The notes under the pieces were generated by a model. The model had not been told where the DNA came from and did not search any database. It was given only the letters and a program-made list of their open reading frames with translations. A DNA stretch of 48,980 bases from Trichodesmium sp. MAG_R02 (GTDB taxonomy: Bacteria > Cyanobacteriota > Cyanobacteriia > Cyanobacteriales > Microcoleaceae), in NCBI GenBank assembly GCA_023356605.1, contig JAKQYE010000011.1, positions 1 through 48,980 of the forward strand, written 5' to 3'. This document shows positions 17,346-27,343 of this stretch, one piece after another. How positions within the stretch are numbered: position 1 is the stretch's first letter; every line of letters begins with the position of its first letter. The position numbers were made by a program, and so were the translations under genes.

Positions 17346-18493
17346 ATGATACTAGGATTCAAAACTGAATTACACCCCACAAACCAGCAAAAAACGCTGC
17401 TGGCCAAACACGCGGGTGTAGCGCGTCATGCTTACAATTGGGGATTATGGTTAACTAGAAATATCCTTACTCACAATTCCAATAATCCTGATAGTAAACT
17501 TAAATTTCCTACTGCAATATACCTGCATAAACTTTTAGTAGCAATAGTTAAACCTAATAACTATTGGTACTATGAAGTATCTAAAACAGCGCCTCAATAT
17601 GCTTTAAGGCATTTATCCAATGCTTGGAAGCGTTGTTTTAGTAAAGTGTCGGGAGTACCTAAATTTAAGAAAAAAGGTAAAGACGATAGCTTCACTTTAG
17701 ATGGTTCAATATCAGTAGGTTTTAATCATATCAAACTACCTCGAATAGGATGGATGAAAACTTATGAAGTTTAGATCGATAATGTAACTCCTAAATCTGT
17801 AACTATTAGCAGGAAAGCTGATAGATGGTTTGTCAGTTTCGAAGTAGACATAGAATGTCAAATTACTGAGAAATTGGCAGGTGTAGTTGGTGTAGACTAT
17901 TGAGTTAAAACTTTGGCAACATTGTCAACAGGGGAAGTGTTTGATGGTGCTAAATCTTACAAAAAGTTGGAGTCTAAACTATCACGACTGCAATATCAAT
18001 CACAGGCATAAAACTAAGTTTTCCAATAACTGGAGGGCAGTACAGCTAAAAATAGCGATTGTTACATAATAGAATAGCTAACATCAGGAAAGATACACTG
18101 CATAAACTAACTACTTATTTGGCTAAAAACCACAGTCAAATAGTAATAGAAGACCATTATGTATCAGGAATGATGTCAAACCATAAGCTAGCTAAGGCTG
18201 TTGCCGATATGGGTTTTTATGAGTTCAGAAGACAGTTAGAGTATAAGTGTCAACTATACGGAACTAAGTATATCGTTGTTGATAGATGGTTTCCTAGCTC
18301 TAAGACTTGCAGTAGGTGTGGTCAGGTGAAACAATCTTTGTCTTTATCGGAGCGTGTATTCAATTGTGAATATTGCGGTTTCAGTTGCGTTAGAGATTTG
18401 AATGCTAGTTTAAATCTAGCTATGGCGGTCAGTTCGACCGTGACAGCCTGTGGACTGGATAACGCCGACGTTGCCAGAAGGAAGCAGGAATAG
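17346..18493 (+). pseudogene. tnpB: IS200/IS605-family TnpB (RNA-guided nuclease) pseudogene
   Basis: The N-terminal part (MILGFKTELHPTNQQKTLLA, HAGVARHAYNWGL) and central part end at a stop at 17772-17774. The same frame continues IDNVTPKSVTISRKADRWFV to GVVGVDY, where the codon after the RuvC I Asp context is TGA. After two frameshifts near 18005-18060 it continues HNRIANIRKDTLHKLTTYLA, IVIEDHYVSGM (RuvC II Glu), WFPSSKTCSRCG and CEYCG (zinc ribbon) and VRDLNASLNLA (RuvC III Asp). So the catalytic D-E-D set is still readable, but the gene has two nonsense codons and two frameshifts. No TnpA is adjacent. Similar relics lie at 16345-16565 and 20925-20990. Confidence 0.9.
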
Positions 18494-18855
18494 AACAGAT
18501 AATCATAGATTTCTATAGATTATTATAGGTTTCTAAGAACGGAAAAATGAAGCAATCACTATTTCAGTTATCAGTACCCACTACTGAAGCTTGGTTTTGG
18601 AAATAGATATCTTCGATCAGGGAAAAATCGGATTAATTATCCCACTCTTACTTATCAATTTTTTTATCCCATACCATACTCCCTCTTTTTTGAAGTGATA
18701 AATCAGGGTGAATAAACCCTAAGTTGACAAAAAAATAGCTTAGGGAATAGCTCTAACTAATAAATTCTTCGTCTAAGACAGCATGAAAAACGAATTTTCA
18801 CTCCAATTTTAACAGGGGAAATAATTAGTCAAAAAAATTAAAAATAAGATAAAAA
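18494..18855. other. Intergenic stretch upstream of the membrane fusion protein
   Basis: No gene is visible. The first ~50 bases may be the right end of the TnpB element (tagatttctatagattattatagg). The promoter of the downstream gene is probably here, but I cannot place it. Confidence 0.4.
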
Positions 18856-20784
18856 ATGCTAACTCATAATTCATCAAACTCAGCCATTCAAGAAAAACTT
18901 GGACTCAGAGAAAATTTACAAGAAAATACTAAAACAGAATTATATCAAGAGCAAACAAATGCTCTTCCTCAATCGTATCAGTCTGATAAAAAAAAATTTT
19001 CTGTTGTACTTTGGGCAACAATAATTACTGCTACTCTCGGAGTAGGATTTGTGGGAGGACAATGGTGGCAATCTCATAGCAATAAAACACAAAACCAAGC
19101 ATCAGCAGCAGTGCCAAGTAGACGAAGAAGTACTCTGGTTAGAACAATACCAATAAAAATTACTTCCCTCCAAGAAACTTCAGAATTTGTGGGAACTATG
19201 GAAGCAAAACGCTCTGTTAGAATCAAGCCAGAAATAGATGGTAGGGTGGTAGAAATTTTAGTAGAGGAAGGAACTTTTGTCTCTCAAGGGCAGGCGATCG
19301 CTAAACTCAAAAGTGACAATGTAGAAGCTAACTTAAGGAGAGCTAAAGCTAACCTCCAGCAAAGTGAAGCACGTTTAGCACAACTCAGAAGAGGAGCAAG
19401 ACCAGAACAAATTGCAGCAGCTAGAGCACGTCTCCAGAAATCTCAGGCAACTTTGGCTGAACTGAAAAGAGGCACACGGCCAGAACAAATTGCAGCAGCT
19501 AGAGCACGTCTCCAGCAGTCCCAAGCTACCCTGGCTGAACTACAAGCGGGTACTCGTGATGAAGAGATTGCCCAAGCTAAAGCAGGATTACAAGAGGCAG
19601 AAGTACAGCTAGAAAATGCCAGTTCGGGTAGTCTTTTAGAAGAAATTGCTCAAGCAAAGGCGCAAATACAGGTACAACAAGCAGAATTAGAATTAGCTAG
19701 CGAACAAGTCAGGCGAAACCAAAACTTAATATCAGAAGGAGCGATCGCTGAGTTAACTTTTCAGGAAATTTTTCAAGAAGAGAGGGTAGCTCGGGCAAGG
19801 GTGGAAGAAGCAAAAAGACGAGTGACGGAATTGCAAAGAAATCGAGAATCTACAATTCAAAGATTAGAAGCAGCAGTAGAACAACAACGCCAGATATTGA
19901 GAAGGCTAGAAAATGGTAATCGCCCTGAAGAAATTACTAGGGCAGAGGCGGAGGTAGCGGAGACTCGCAGTAATTTAGAGGAGTTGCAAAATGGTGCTCG
20001 ACTCGAAGAAATTGCTAGGGCAGAGGCGGAGGTAGCAGAGGCTCGCAGTAATTTAGAGGAGTTGCAAAATGGTACTCGCCCTGAAGAAATTGCTCAGGCC
20101 TTGGCAGAGGTAGCAGCAGCATTAGCAGAGGTAGAGAGTTGGCAGGCTGAGTTTGAGGAGACAGTAGTTGTAGCTCCCTTTTCAGGTGTGATTGGAGATA
20201 TGATTGTGAAGATTGGGGATTTTGTTAATAATGCTGATACTATGACTACTGTGACGGCAAATCAGGTATTGAGTGTGAATTTACTAATTCCGTTAGAGCG
20301 ACTGGGAGATTTGCGGTTGGGTTTACCTGTGGAGGTTAGCAGTCCTGAGGGTAAGGTTTTGGGAATGGGGAAGGTTAGTTTTATTTCTCCTACTGTTAGT
20401 GATTCTCAAACGGTTTTAGTTAAGGTAGATGTGGATAATAATGCTGGAAAGTTACAAGACGGTCAGTTTGTCCAAGTTAATTTGATTTGGGAGCAGCGTC
20501 AAGCTGTAGTTGTGCCGATGACAGCAGTGGGTTTTGAAGGAGAGACAAGGTTTGTGTATTTGTTGGAGGGAGAAGGTGAACAGCAAAAGGCAAAGCGCCA
20601 AATAATAGAGTTGGGTTTGGTTAAGGGTGATATGACTGAGGTGGTGTCTGGTTTAGAGCCTGGGAATAATTTGATTGTTTCAGGTATACAGAAGTTGAAT
20701 GATGGAGTGGCTGTGAAAGTTTTGAATTCAGGGAAAAGAGGGAACAAGGAACAGGGAACAGAGGTGTCTATTAAAATAGAGTAA
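18856..20784 (+). CDS. HlyD-family membrane fusion protein with extended coiled coil
   Basis: A 642-aa periplasmic adaptor of a multidrug or export pump. It has a cytoplasmic N-terminus, one membrane helix at about 48-67 (FSVVLWATIITATLGVGFVG), a first half lipoyl-like motif (RIKPEIDGRVVEILVEEGTF, ~122-141), a very long helical hairpin (~150-430), then the second lipoyl half (VVAPFSGVIGDMIVKIGDFV) and beta-barrel domains. The hairpin contains internal repeats, such as RPEQIAAARARLQ.SQATLAEL in two or three copies and EEI.RAEAEVAE.RSNLEELQNG.R in three. The protein is therefore longer than typical RND adaptors (about 350-450 aa). The RND or ABC transporter and outer-membrane partner are not in the window. 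Downstream is a TnpB relic, so the locus may have lost them or they lie elsewhere. Confidence 0.85.
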   Translation: MLTHNSSNSAIQEKLGLRENLQENTKTELYQEQTNALPQSYQSDKKKFSVVLWATIITATLGVGFVGGQWWQSHSNKTQNQASAAVPSRRRSTLVRTIPIKITSLQETSEFVGTMEAKRSVRIKPEIDGRVVEILVEEGTFVSQGQAIAKLKSDNVEANLRRAKANLQQSEARLAQLRRGARPEQIAAARARLQKSQATLAELKRGTRPEQIAAARARLQQSQATLAELQAGTRDEEIAQAKAGLQEAEVQLENASSGSLLEEIAQAKAQIQVQQAELELASEQVRRNQNLISEGAIAELTFQEIFQEERVARARVEEAKRRVTELQRNRESTIQRLEAAVEQQRQILRRLENGNRPEEITRAEAEVAETRSNLEELQNGARLEEIARAEAEVAEARSNLEELQNGTRPEEIAQALAEVAAALAEVESWQAEFEETVVVAPFSGVIGDMIVKIGDFVNNADTMTTVTANQVLSVNLLIPLERLGDLRLGLPVEVSSPEGKVLGMGKVSFISPTVSDSQTVLVKVDVDNNAGKLQDGQFVQVNLIWEQRQAVVVPMTAVGFEGETRFVYLLEGEGEQQKAKRQIIELGLVKGDMTEVVSGLEPGNNLIVSGIQKLNDGVAVKVLNSGKRGNKEQGTEVSIKIE

Positions 20785-21297
20785 GTTTAGCCAATAGTGA
20801 TACTAATGGCTAGTACAAACTGATATAAAACAAATCAGTCTGTGAATGGGTATAACTATGAATATAAATGTTCTGCTCTATAAAACTAATACAAAGGGTC
20901 ACATAACGTGACAAATTGATGTTTACTTGCTGCTTCTACTGAGGCCGTCGGCGGTTACTCATCCACAGGCATTCACAGTCGATAGGATTTCTTGGAGGTT
21001 ACATTTGTGAATTGGTTTGTTATATCTTACATTCCGCACGTCAAAATGTAGTATATCAGATATGTTATTGAAAGCCTTGCCTGATAATAACTCAGAATTT
21101 TGTAAGTAAAAATACATATTACAGAAACTATTGATAGTTATTAGCAATAATTCCTTAAAAAAACTCTTGTAGTATACTTGAAGTGCGGAATGTGGGTTAT
21201 ATGAATGTTGCGATCGCTCTTTTTGAAGAATTGGGAGATGAGGTAGCAAAGCATTCAGAGAAAAATATAGTCTCCGAATGCTTCATTTTTTCTATAT
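20785..21297. other. Intergenic stretch with IS relics
   Basis: Apart from the TnpB relic listed separately, the stretch has an imperfect inverted repeat: cttacattccgcacgtcaaaatg (~21027) and the complementary pattern gaagtgcggaatgtgggt (~21180). These may be the two ends of one small element of about 175 bp. No intact gene is supported. Confidence 0.4.
20925..20990 (-). pseudogene. Relic of a TnpB 3' end
   Basis: The minus strand reads STVNACG, a stop, then VTADGLSRSSK. It parallels SSTVTACGLDNADVARRK at the end of the TnpB pseudogene at 17346-18493, and the DNA tgcctgtggatgagtaaccgccgac resembles the same region. It is very short. Confidence 0.4.
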
Positions 21298-22425
21298 TCA
21301 GGATGTACTTTCCTGCTTTTTCTTTGCTAAAGCCTCTTTGATTTTTTTCTCAGCCTCCTCTTTTTCTTCTGGAGTTAAGGGTCTTGATCCTGGAGTAACG
21401 TTAACTCGTGCTTTTTTAATAGAGTTAATAGACTCAAGTAGTTCCCTTAGTGCGACTTTTTCTTTTCCTTGACGTGCTGCTCTCATAGCTGCATCTATAA
21501 CAGCATTTTTGATATCTCTCCCACAAATATCTTCAACCTCAGCTAGTTTTTCTGAGGAGACATCTGGTGCTTGAGGTAGCTCTTTGACAAGGTGTCTTTC
21601 CCAAATTTCACGGCGACAAGTTTCATCTGGCATGGGGAAATTTATATTTCTCACCCGCGTCTCAAATGCTTTGTCATAATTTTCTACAAGATTTGTGGAA
21701 AACATGACGACTCCGCGAAATTTCTCTAAGCAAATAAGTAACTGACTCCGCATAGAGTTAATAGCTTGCTCCGAGCCTTGGGTGACATTGGTGAGTCGTT
21801 TAGAAAGTAAGGAGTCAGCTTCATCTATAAATAACAGAGCATTTTGTTGTTCTGCTGCCAGAAAAATTGCCTCAACATTCTTGGGTCCCTCACCGTGGTA
21901 CATACTCTCAATTTGAGCATAGCTGGCAACTAAAATCGGACGGTTGATTTTAGAGGCTATGGCGTGTGCTGCTAGAGTTTTTCCTGTTCCTGGTTTACCA
22001 TGAAAGTTTAATGCTGTACGAGGAAAAGGTTCAATTTTACGCAAACCCCACTTGTCGAAAACTTTAGACTCTAGCTGAATTAAGTCAACAGCTAACAGGA
22101 GGTCTTCTCTAACTTTTTCAGGGATGACTAACTGCTCGAAAGTAAATAAGGGTTCTTGAGCTTTGTACCTTTTGGCACGTTCTTCTGGTGATAAGTCGCG
22201 GTCTGGTTTTTTCTGAGAGTCCTGTCCGTTTTGGGAATTGTTTTTTTCAAACGTACTTGATGAAGACTCAAGTGCAGTACCAACAATTACCATAATATTT
22301 TCAAGGCCAGTTTCATCAAGTAGCTTGTTAACTGCGGTTAAAAGTCTGGAACGACAAACAGCGGCTACAGGTTCAGGTATGTTATCAGGAATGCCTTGAA
22401 TAAGTAGCTTTTGAGACGTGTTCAT
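21298..22425 (-). CDS. AAA+ ATPase (FtsH/katanin-like module)
   Basis: A 375-aa protein with one AAA+ domain: Walker A GKPGTGKT (143-150), pore-loop-like MYHGEGPKNVEAIF (175-188), Walker B LLFIDEAD (198-204), sensor 1 MFSTN (241-245) and an arginine pair ETRVRN (255-260). Residues 1-95 form a unique N-terminal domain with a polar Ser/Asn/Gln linker. There is no protease domain and no membrane helix, so it probably remodels or unfolds a specific partner. The gene for a small membrane protein lies 31 bases upstream on the same strand and is likely cotranscribed, suggesting the pair acts at a membrane. Substrate unknown. Flanked by mobile-element relics on both sides. Confidence 0.85.
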   Translation of the reverse strand: MNTSQKLLIQGIPDNIPEPVAAVCRSRLLTAVNKLLDETGLENIMVIVGTALESSSSTFEKNNSQNGQDSQKKPDRDLSPEERAKRYKAQEPLFTFEQLVIPEKVREDLLLAVDLIQLESKVFDKWGLRKIEPFPRTALNFHGKPGTGKTLAAHAIASKINRPILVASYAQIESMYHGEGPKNVEAIFLAAEQQNALLFIDEADSLLSKRLTNVTQGSEQAINSMRSQLLICLEKFRGVVMFSTNLVENYDKAFETRVRNINFPMPDETCRREIWERHLVKELPQAPDVSSEKLAEVEDICGRDIKNAVIDAAMRAARQGKEKVALRELLESINSIKKARVNVTPGSRPLTPEEKEEAEKKIKEALAKKKQESTS

Positions 22426-22456
22426 TTCCCATAAAATCTAACAAAGGTTTCCAATT

Positions 22457-22843
22457 CTACTGCCAAATAACTATTTTATCGTCACTATGAAGTTTTCGTA
22501 CTTCTGGTTGGAGACTATTATATTGAATGGTGCGACCTTTTCCTTGTACAAGAGAACCAGTGTTTTTCCCAAAAATACCCTGAACATATACTCTTTCCCC
22601 AGATTTTAGCTCTGTTTGGTAACTAGCAGCAACGTTTTCCGGTTTAATCGCAATAGAGGTATGAGACTGAAACCAGTTCACCAGGACATTAATAGTAAGG
22701 TAACTGATGTATACAAGAGCACCAATAGCTGTAATTGCAGCAGCAGTACCTACGGCAGTTGCAGTTGCAGCACTAGCTCCATGAATACCTAAATGAGTTA
22801 AAATCCATTTGCCGATTAAAAGGGTTGTGATTGGTTCTACCAT
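22457..22843 (-). CDS. Small membrane protein upstream of the AAA+ ATPase
   Basis: A 128-aa protein with no recognised family. An Ala/Thr/Gly-rich hydrophobic stretch spans about residues 22-58 (GASAATATAVGTAAAITAIG, then ALVYISYLTINVLVNWF), long enough for one or two membrane helices. A soluble C-terminal part (65-128) has beta-type residues (SGERVYVQGIFGKNTGSLVQ). First gene of a two-gene unit with the ATPase; likely its membrane recruiter or substrate, by context only. Confidence 0.65.
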   Translation of the reverse strand: MVEPITTLLIGKWILTHLGIHGASAATATAVGTAAAITAIGALVYISYLTINVLVNWFQSHTSIAIKPENVAASYQTELKSGERVYVQGIFGKNTGSLVQGKGRTIQYNSLQPEVRKLHSDDKIVIWQ

Positions 22844-22873
22844 CTTTTTTACTCCACAATAATTAGGTTTTGT

Positions 22874-23599
22874 TTGCCAAAAGTATCCTGTAGTTCTTCA
22901 TCTTTTGCCTCCCAAAAAAAAGAAAAAATTTCTAATTATAAAACCATCAACAATCAATTAATAGATTACCTCCGTAAATATCGTTGTTTACTTATTTTTG
23001 ATAATTTACAAGAAATATTTGCTAGTGGAAAACTAGCTGGTACTTATCTGCAAGAACATGAAAAGTATGGTAAATGTTTTCAACAAATAGCTACATTATC
23101 CCATCAAAGTTGTTTGTTACTCCTGAGTCAAGAACAACCAAAAATAATATCCAGCAATAATCATTGTCAGACTTTAAAACTTGATGGTTTAGGAAGAAAG
23201 TCAGCCTCAGTGATTTTAAAAAGTAGAAACTTAACAGATGAAGAGCAATGGTTAGAGCTGATTAATCTCTATAGCGGAAATCCTTTGTGGTTAAATATTA
23301 TTGCTGATGCAGTGGAAGATTTATGTGATAGAAATGTGACTCAATTTTTATCTTGCCCCAGTATATATTTAGGAGATTTAGAACCGATATTAGAGAGATA
23401 TTTTCAGGGTTTATCAGAGCTAGAAAAACAAGTAATATTATGGATAGCAAGTCAAGAAACAGCAATAGATATTTCTACTACTCCCCCGGATATTCCTCTT
23501 TTGCAATCAGATTTATGGAAAGCAATACAATCATTAAAAAGACGCTGCTTAGTAACAAAAAAAGATAATTTATTATCTCTATTAATTAACCGTGCTTAA
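22874..23599 (+). pseudogene. Truncated STAND (NB-ARC) ATPase fragment
   Basis: About 240 codons remain open but start only at a TTG with no ribosome site. The sequence fits the middle of cyanobacterial NB-ARC/WD40 proteins: LIDYLRKYRCLLIFDNLQEI (Walker B), GTYLQEHEKYGKCFQQIATL, SCLLLLSQEQPKII (sensor 1 region), NPLWLNIIADAVEDL (GxP-type motif) and LSELEKQVILWIA with winged-helix end LQSDLWKAIQSLKRRCLV. The P-loop, the N-terminal effector domain and the C-terminal sensor repeats are missing on the two sides. A remnant of a signalling or defence STAND protein. Confidence 0.75.
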
Positions 23600-23666
23600 A
23601 CAGTATATCAAATCAAATTATTTGCATCAACTAACTTGAATTATCTAGGATACTATTTAGCTGTAA

Positions 23667-23757
23667 TTAGGGCTTACTGAATAAATCAGAAAATGGTTAA
23701 TTTCTTATGCAAAGAAAGTTAATAGTAATTTTTTATTACTATAGATTTATTCAAACC
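23667..23757. repeat. MITE3 copy
   Basis: agggcttactgaataaatc at the left and gatttattcaaaccc at the right form imperfect inverted ends ~90 bp apart. The ends match those of the IS5-type element at 3832-4627, so this is probably its short non-autonomous form. Confidence 0.6.
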
Positions 23758-23849
23758 CATGTTCTGCAGATATTAAAGCAGATTTTATAATTATGAATTT
23801 TGTTGAATATAAAGGCTACAATGGTGGTCAGATAATCATTTAAGTCTAT

Positions 23850-23930
23850 TTATTTTCACTAAAAAACTCCCTTTGTTGCCCAAGGGCATCCCTCAGTAAA
23901 AACTAATTCAAAAAATTACCAAAATCAAGC
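23850..23930 (+). repeat. Isolated fragment of the 193-bp repeat
   Basis: actccctttgttgcccaagg and gcatccctcagtaaaaacta match the central part of the tandem unit found at 25181-28556. The array probably once reached this far and was broken by the IS630 and IS1 insertions between. Confidence 0.6.
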
Positions 23931-24340
23931 AACTGGGAATATAGCAATCCTATTTTATTTGTGGCAAAAATTCCACTGCTTTTTAGGGTACAAAGATGAT
24001 CAAATGCAATCATAAAATTTTTCGTCTGTAACCAAATATCTTCTACAGGGTTTTTTCTGGGGCATTCGGAGCAAATTTCAGACAATTTATCCACCATTTG
24101 TCTTCGGGTTTTTCTTGATTAATTAACTTCAATAATTCTCGAAACTCTTGAGAGTTATGATAACTTGCACCCTCCCCAAATATTGCCAATCTTTTTCCCG
24201 GTCTTTGCTCTTTTAAATATTTAACAAATTCCATAGTATTTTCAGTATTTCCACTTCTTTAATTCTTGCACAATAAATTCCTTAGTTTGATAATAATAGG
24301 CTCGATAATAAGTTTGTATTTCTCTTTCATTTGTGGTAGT
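23930..24340 (-). pseudogene. IS630-family transposase C-terminal remnant
   Basis: The minus strand reads YYRAYYYQTKEFIVQELKK, then after a frameshift MEFVKYLKEQRPGKRLAIFG, EGASYHNSQEFRELLKLINQ, EKPEDKWWINCLKFAPNAPE, and after another shift NPVEDIWLQTKNFMIAFDHL. GASYH is the degraded second Asp context (D.ASYH; here EGASYH) and NPVEDIW the Glu motif. The gene is cut at both ends. A MITE4 fragment lies in its 3' flank at 23938-23985 (tatagcaatcctattttatt). It is a close relative of 1660-1860. Confidence 0.8.
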
Positions 24341-24356
24341 CCTAAAAAGGAAAGGA

Positions 24357-24945
24357 TCAAGCTATAGGTAGTGAGGCATTGTAATGATGGATGAAATTCC
24401 AGATAGCCCCTATATGATTTTCCAGCTTTTTGGAAAAAGATAAGGTCTTGCGCACTAAACGTGAAACTCGTTGCCGTAAAGTACAGTTAAGTCGCTCAAT
24501 GTAACTTGTTTTACCAGTTTCTTTCCCCACAGCTTGATGTCGTTTGCTGGGTAAGACTTCTGCAGCCAGCCGACCAGAAATCTGTATAGCAAACCGCACA
24601 CTGACGATAGACTGCAGGTAACGATTCCCACAGCTTTTGAGCTGAACCCGTAGAACGGTCTCCAATATAGCATCCAATAATTTCACGGGTGTCTACATCC
24701 AGAGCTAACCAGACCCACTGTTTATTTCCTTTATGATCTACAAATGACCATAATTCATCCATTTGTACCTTCAAGCTTCCCTTCCCCTTCGGTTGTACCT
24801 CCAATTGCTCAGAGAACTCTGTGTATTTCTGGTTGACATAATTCTGCAACCATGTTTCTGAGACCTGCGCCACTCTGGCAATTCCAGCCAGGGGTATCTT
24901 CTCAAGTAGCATTTGGTCTATCACCTCTTGGGTTGATTTTGACTA
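24357..24945 (-). pseudogene. IS1-family transposase pseudogene
   Basis: The first open part reads EKIPLAGIARVAQVSETWLQ (HTH), QMDELWSFVDHKGNKQWVWL (first catalytic Asp), DTREIIGCYIGDRS and VYRQCAVCYTDFW. A frameshift near 24580 moves it to PSKRHQAVGKETGKTSYIER, then RQRVSRLVRKTLSFSKKLEN and IHHYNASLPIA. This is the complete order of a cyanobacterial IS1-type catalytic part; the zinc-finger InsA-like N-terminus is missing. Disabled only by one frameshift plus the 5' loss, so it is a recent casualty. Confidence 0.9.
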
Positions 24946-27343
24946 TGAAATAAGTGATAGATATTATTTGTTTGTTTTGGTGAGTTTGGGTTAGGGTTGC
25001 ATTATTCAAACTCCTCCCAAAATCTTGCGATCGCTTAACTAACCCATAGTATAGACTCAGGAAAACTTACTTACAAGTCATTACAATGCTTATTAGTTAA
25101 GGGTTTTAGCGCATTCAGTTAATGCTCCTATTATCCCTCGGCCAGTTTCAGGCAAACTATAATTAGTCTAAACTCCAAATCTGAGTCACATCTGCCGAAT
25201 TTTAATTTTTACTGAAATAACTCCCTTTATCGCCTCAGAGCATCCCTCAGTAAAAACTCATTTAATTAAATTACTAAATTCCCCATATTTTTTGAGATTA
25301 ACAGTTAATATTAGCCAGGAAAATTAGGAGAATAAAATTTTTCTGGATGGAATTTTTCAAAAATATCCATAATCTGAGTCACATCTGCCGAATGTAGATT
25401 TTTACTGAAATAACTCCCTTTATTGCCTCAGAGCATCCCTCAGTAAAAACTCATTTAATTAAATTACTAAATTCCCCATATTTTTTGATATCAACAGTTA
25501 ATATTAGCCAGAAAAATTAGGAGAATAATTTTTTTTTTGGATAGAATTTTTTAAAAATATTTATAGTCTGAGTCACATGTGCCGAATGTAGATTTCTACT
25601 GAAATAACTCCTTTTATTGCCCAAGAGCATCCATCAGTGATAACTCATTTAATTAAATTACTAAATTCCCCATATTTTTTGAGATTAACAGTTAAGATTA
25701 GCCAAGAAAATCAGGAGAATCAAATTTTTATAGATGGAATTTTTTAAAAATATCTATAATCTGATTCACATCTGCCGAATGTAGATTTTTACTGAAATAA
25801 CTCCTTTTATTGCCCAAGAGCATCTATCAGTGAGAACTCATTTAATTAAATTACTAAATTCCCCATATTTTTTGAGATTAACAGTTAATATTAGTCAGGA
25901 AAATTAGGAGAATTAAATTTTTCCGGCTGGAATTTTTCAAAAATATTTATAATCTGAGTCACATCTGCCGAATGTAGATTTTTACTGAAATAACTCCTTT
26001 TATTGCCCAAGAGCATCTATCAGTGAGAACTCATTTAATTAAATTACTAAATTCCCCATATTTTTTGAGATTAACAGTTAATATTAGTCAGGAAAATTAG
26101 GAGAATTAAATTTTTCCGGCTGGAATTTTTCAAAAATATTCATAATCTGAGTCACATCTGCCGAATGTAGATTTATACTGAAATAACTCCTTTTATTGCC
26201 CAAGAGCATCCATCAGTGATAACTCATTTAATTAAATTACTAAATTCCCCATATTTTTTGAGATTAACAGTTAATATTAGTCAGGAAAATTAGGATGATC
26301 AAATTTTTCCGGCTGGAATTTTTCAAAAATATTCATAATCTGAGTCACATCTGCCGAATGTAGATTTATACTGAAATAACTCCTTTTATTGCCCAAGAGC
26401 ATCCATCAGTGATAACTCATTTAATTAAATTACTAAATCCCCCATCTTTTTTGATATAAACAGTTAATATTAGTCAGGAAAATTAGGATAATCAAATTTT
26501 TCCGGCTGGAATTTTTCAAAAATATTCATAATCTGAGTCACATCTGCCGAATGTAGATTTATACTGAAATAACTCCTTTTATTGCCCAAGAGCATCCATC
26601 AGTGAAAACTCATTTAATTAAAATACTAAATTTCCCATATTTTTTGAAATTAACAGTTAACATTAGCCAGGAAAATCAGGAGAATAAAATTTTTATAGAT
26701 GGAATTTTTTAAAAATATCTATAATCTGAGTCACATCTGCCGAATGTAGATTTTTACTGAAATAACTCCTTTTATTGCCAAAGAATATCCCTCAGTGATA
26801 ACTCATTTAATTAAATTACTAAATTTCCTATATTTTTTGATATAAACAGTTAATATCAGCTAGCAAAACTAGTGAAATAAAGTTTTTTTTGCTGGAATTT
26901 TTCAAAAATATCCATAATCTGAGTCACATCTGCCGAATGTAGATTTTTACTGAAATAACTCCTTTTATTGCCCAAGAGCATCCATCAGTGAGAACTCATT
27001 TAATTAAATTACTAAATTCCCTATATTTTTTGAGATTAACAGTTAATATTAGCTAGCAAAACTAGTGAAATAAAGTTTTTTTTGCTGGAATTTTTCAAAA
27101 ATATTTATAATCTGAGTCACATCTGCCGAATGTAGATTTTTACTGAAATAACTCCTTTTATTGCCCAAGAGCATCCATCAGTGAGAACTCATTTAATTAA
27201 ATTACTAAATTTCCCATATTTTTGGAGATAAACAGTTAATATCACCTAGCAAAACTAGGGAAATAAAATTTTTATGGCTGGAATTTTTCAAAAAATATCT
27301 ATAATCTGATTCACACCTGCCGAATGTAGATTTTAGCTGAAAT

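Noticed and set aside
20959-21249. A minus-strand reading frame of 96 codons
   Set aside because: Composition looks like translated repeat sequence and the end is the TnpB relic; no ribosome site.
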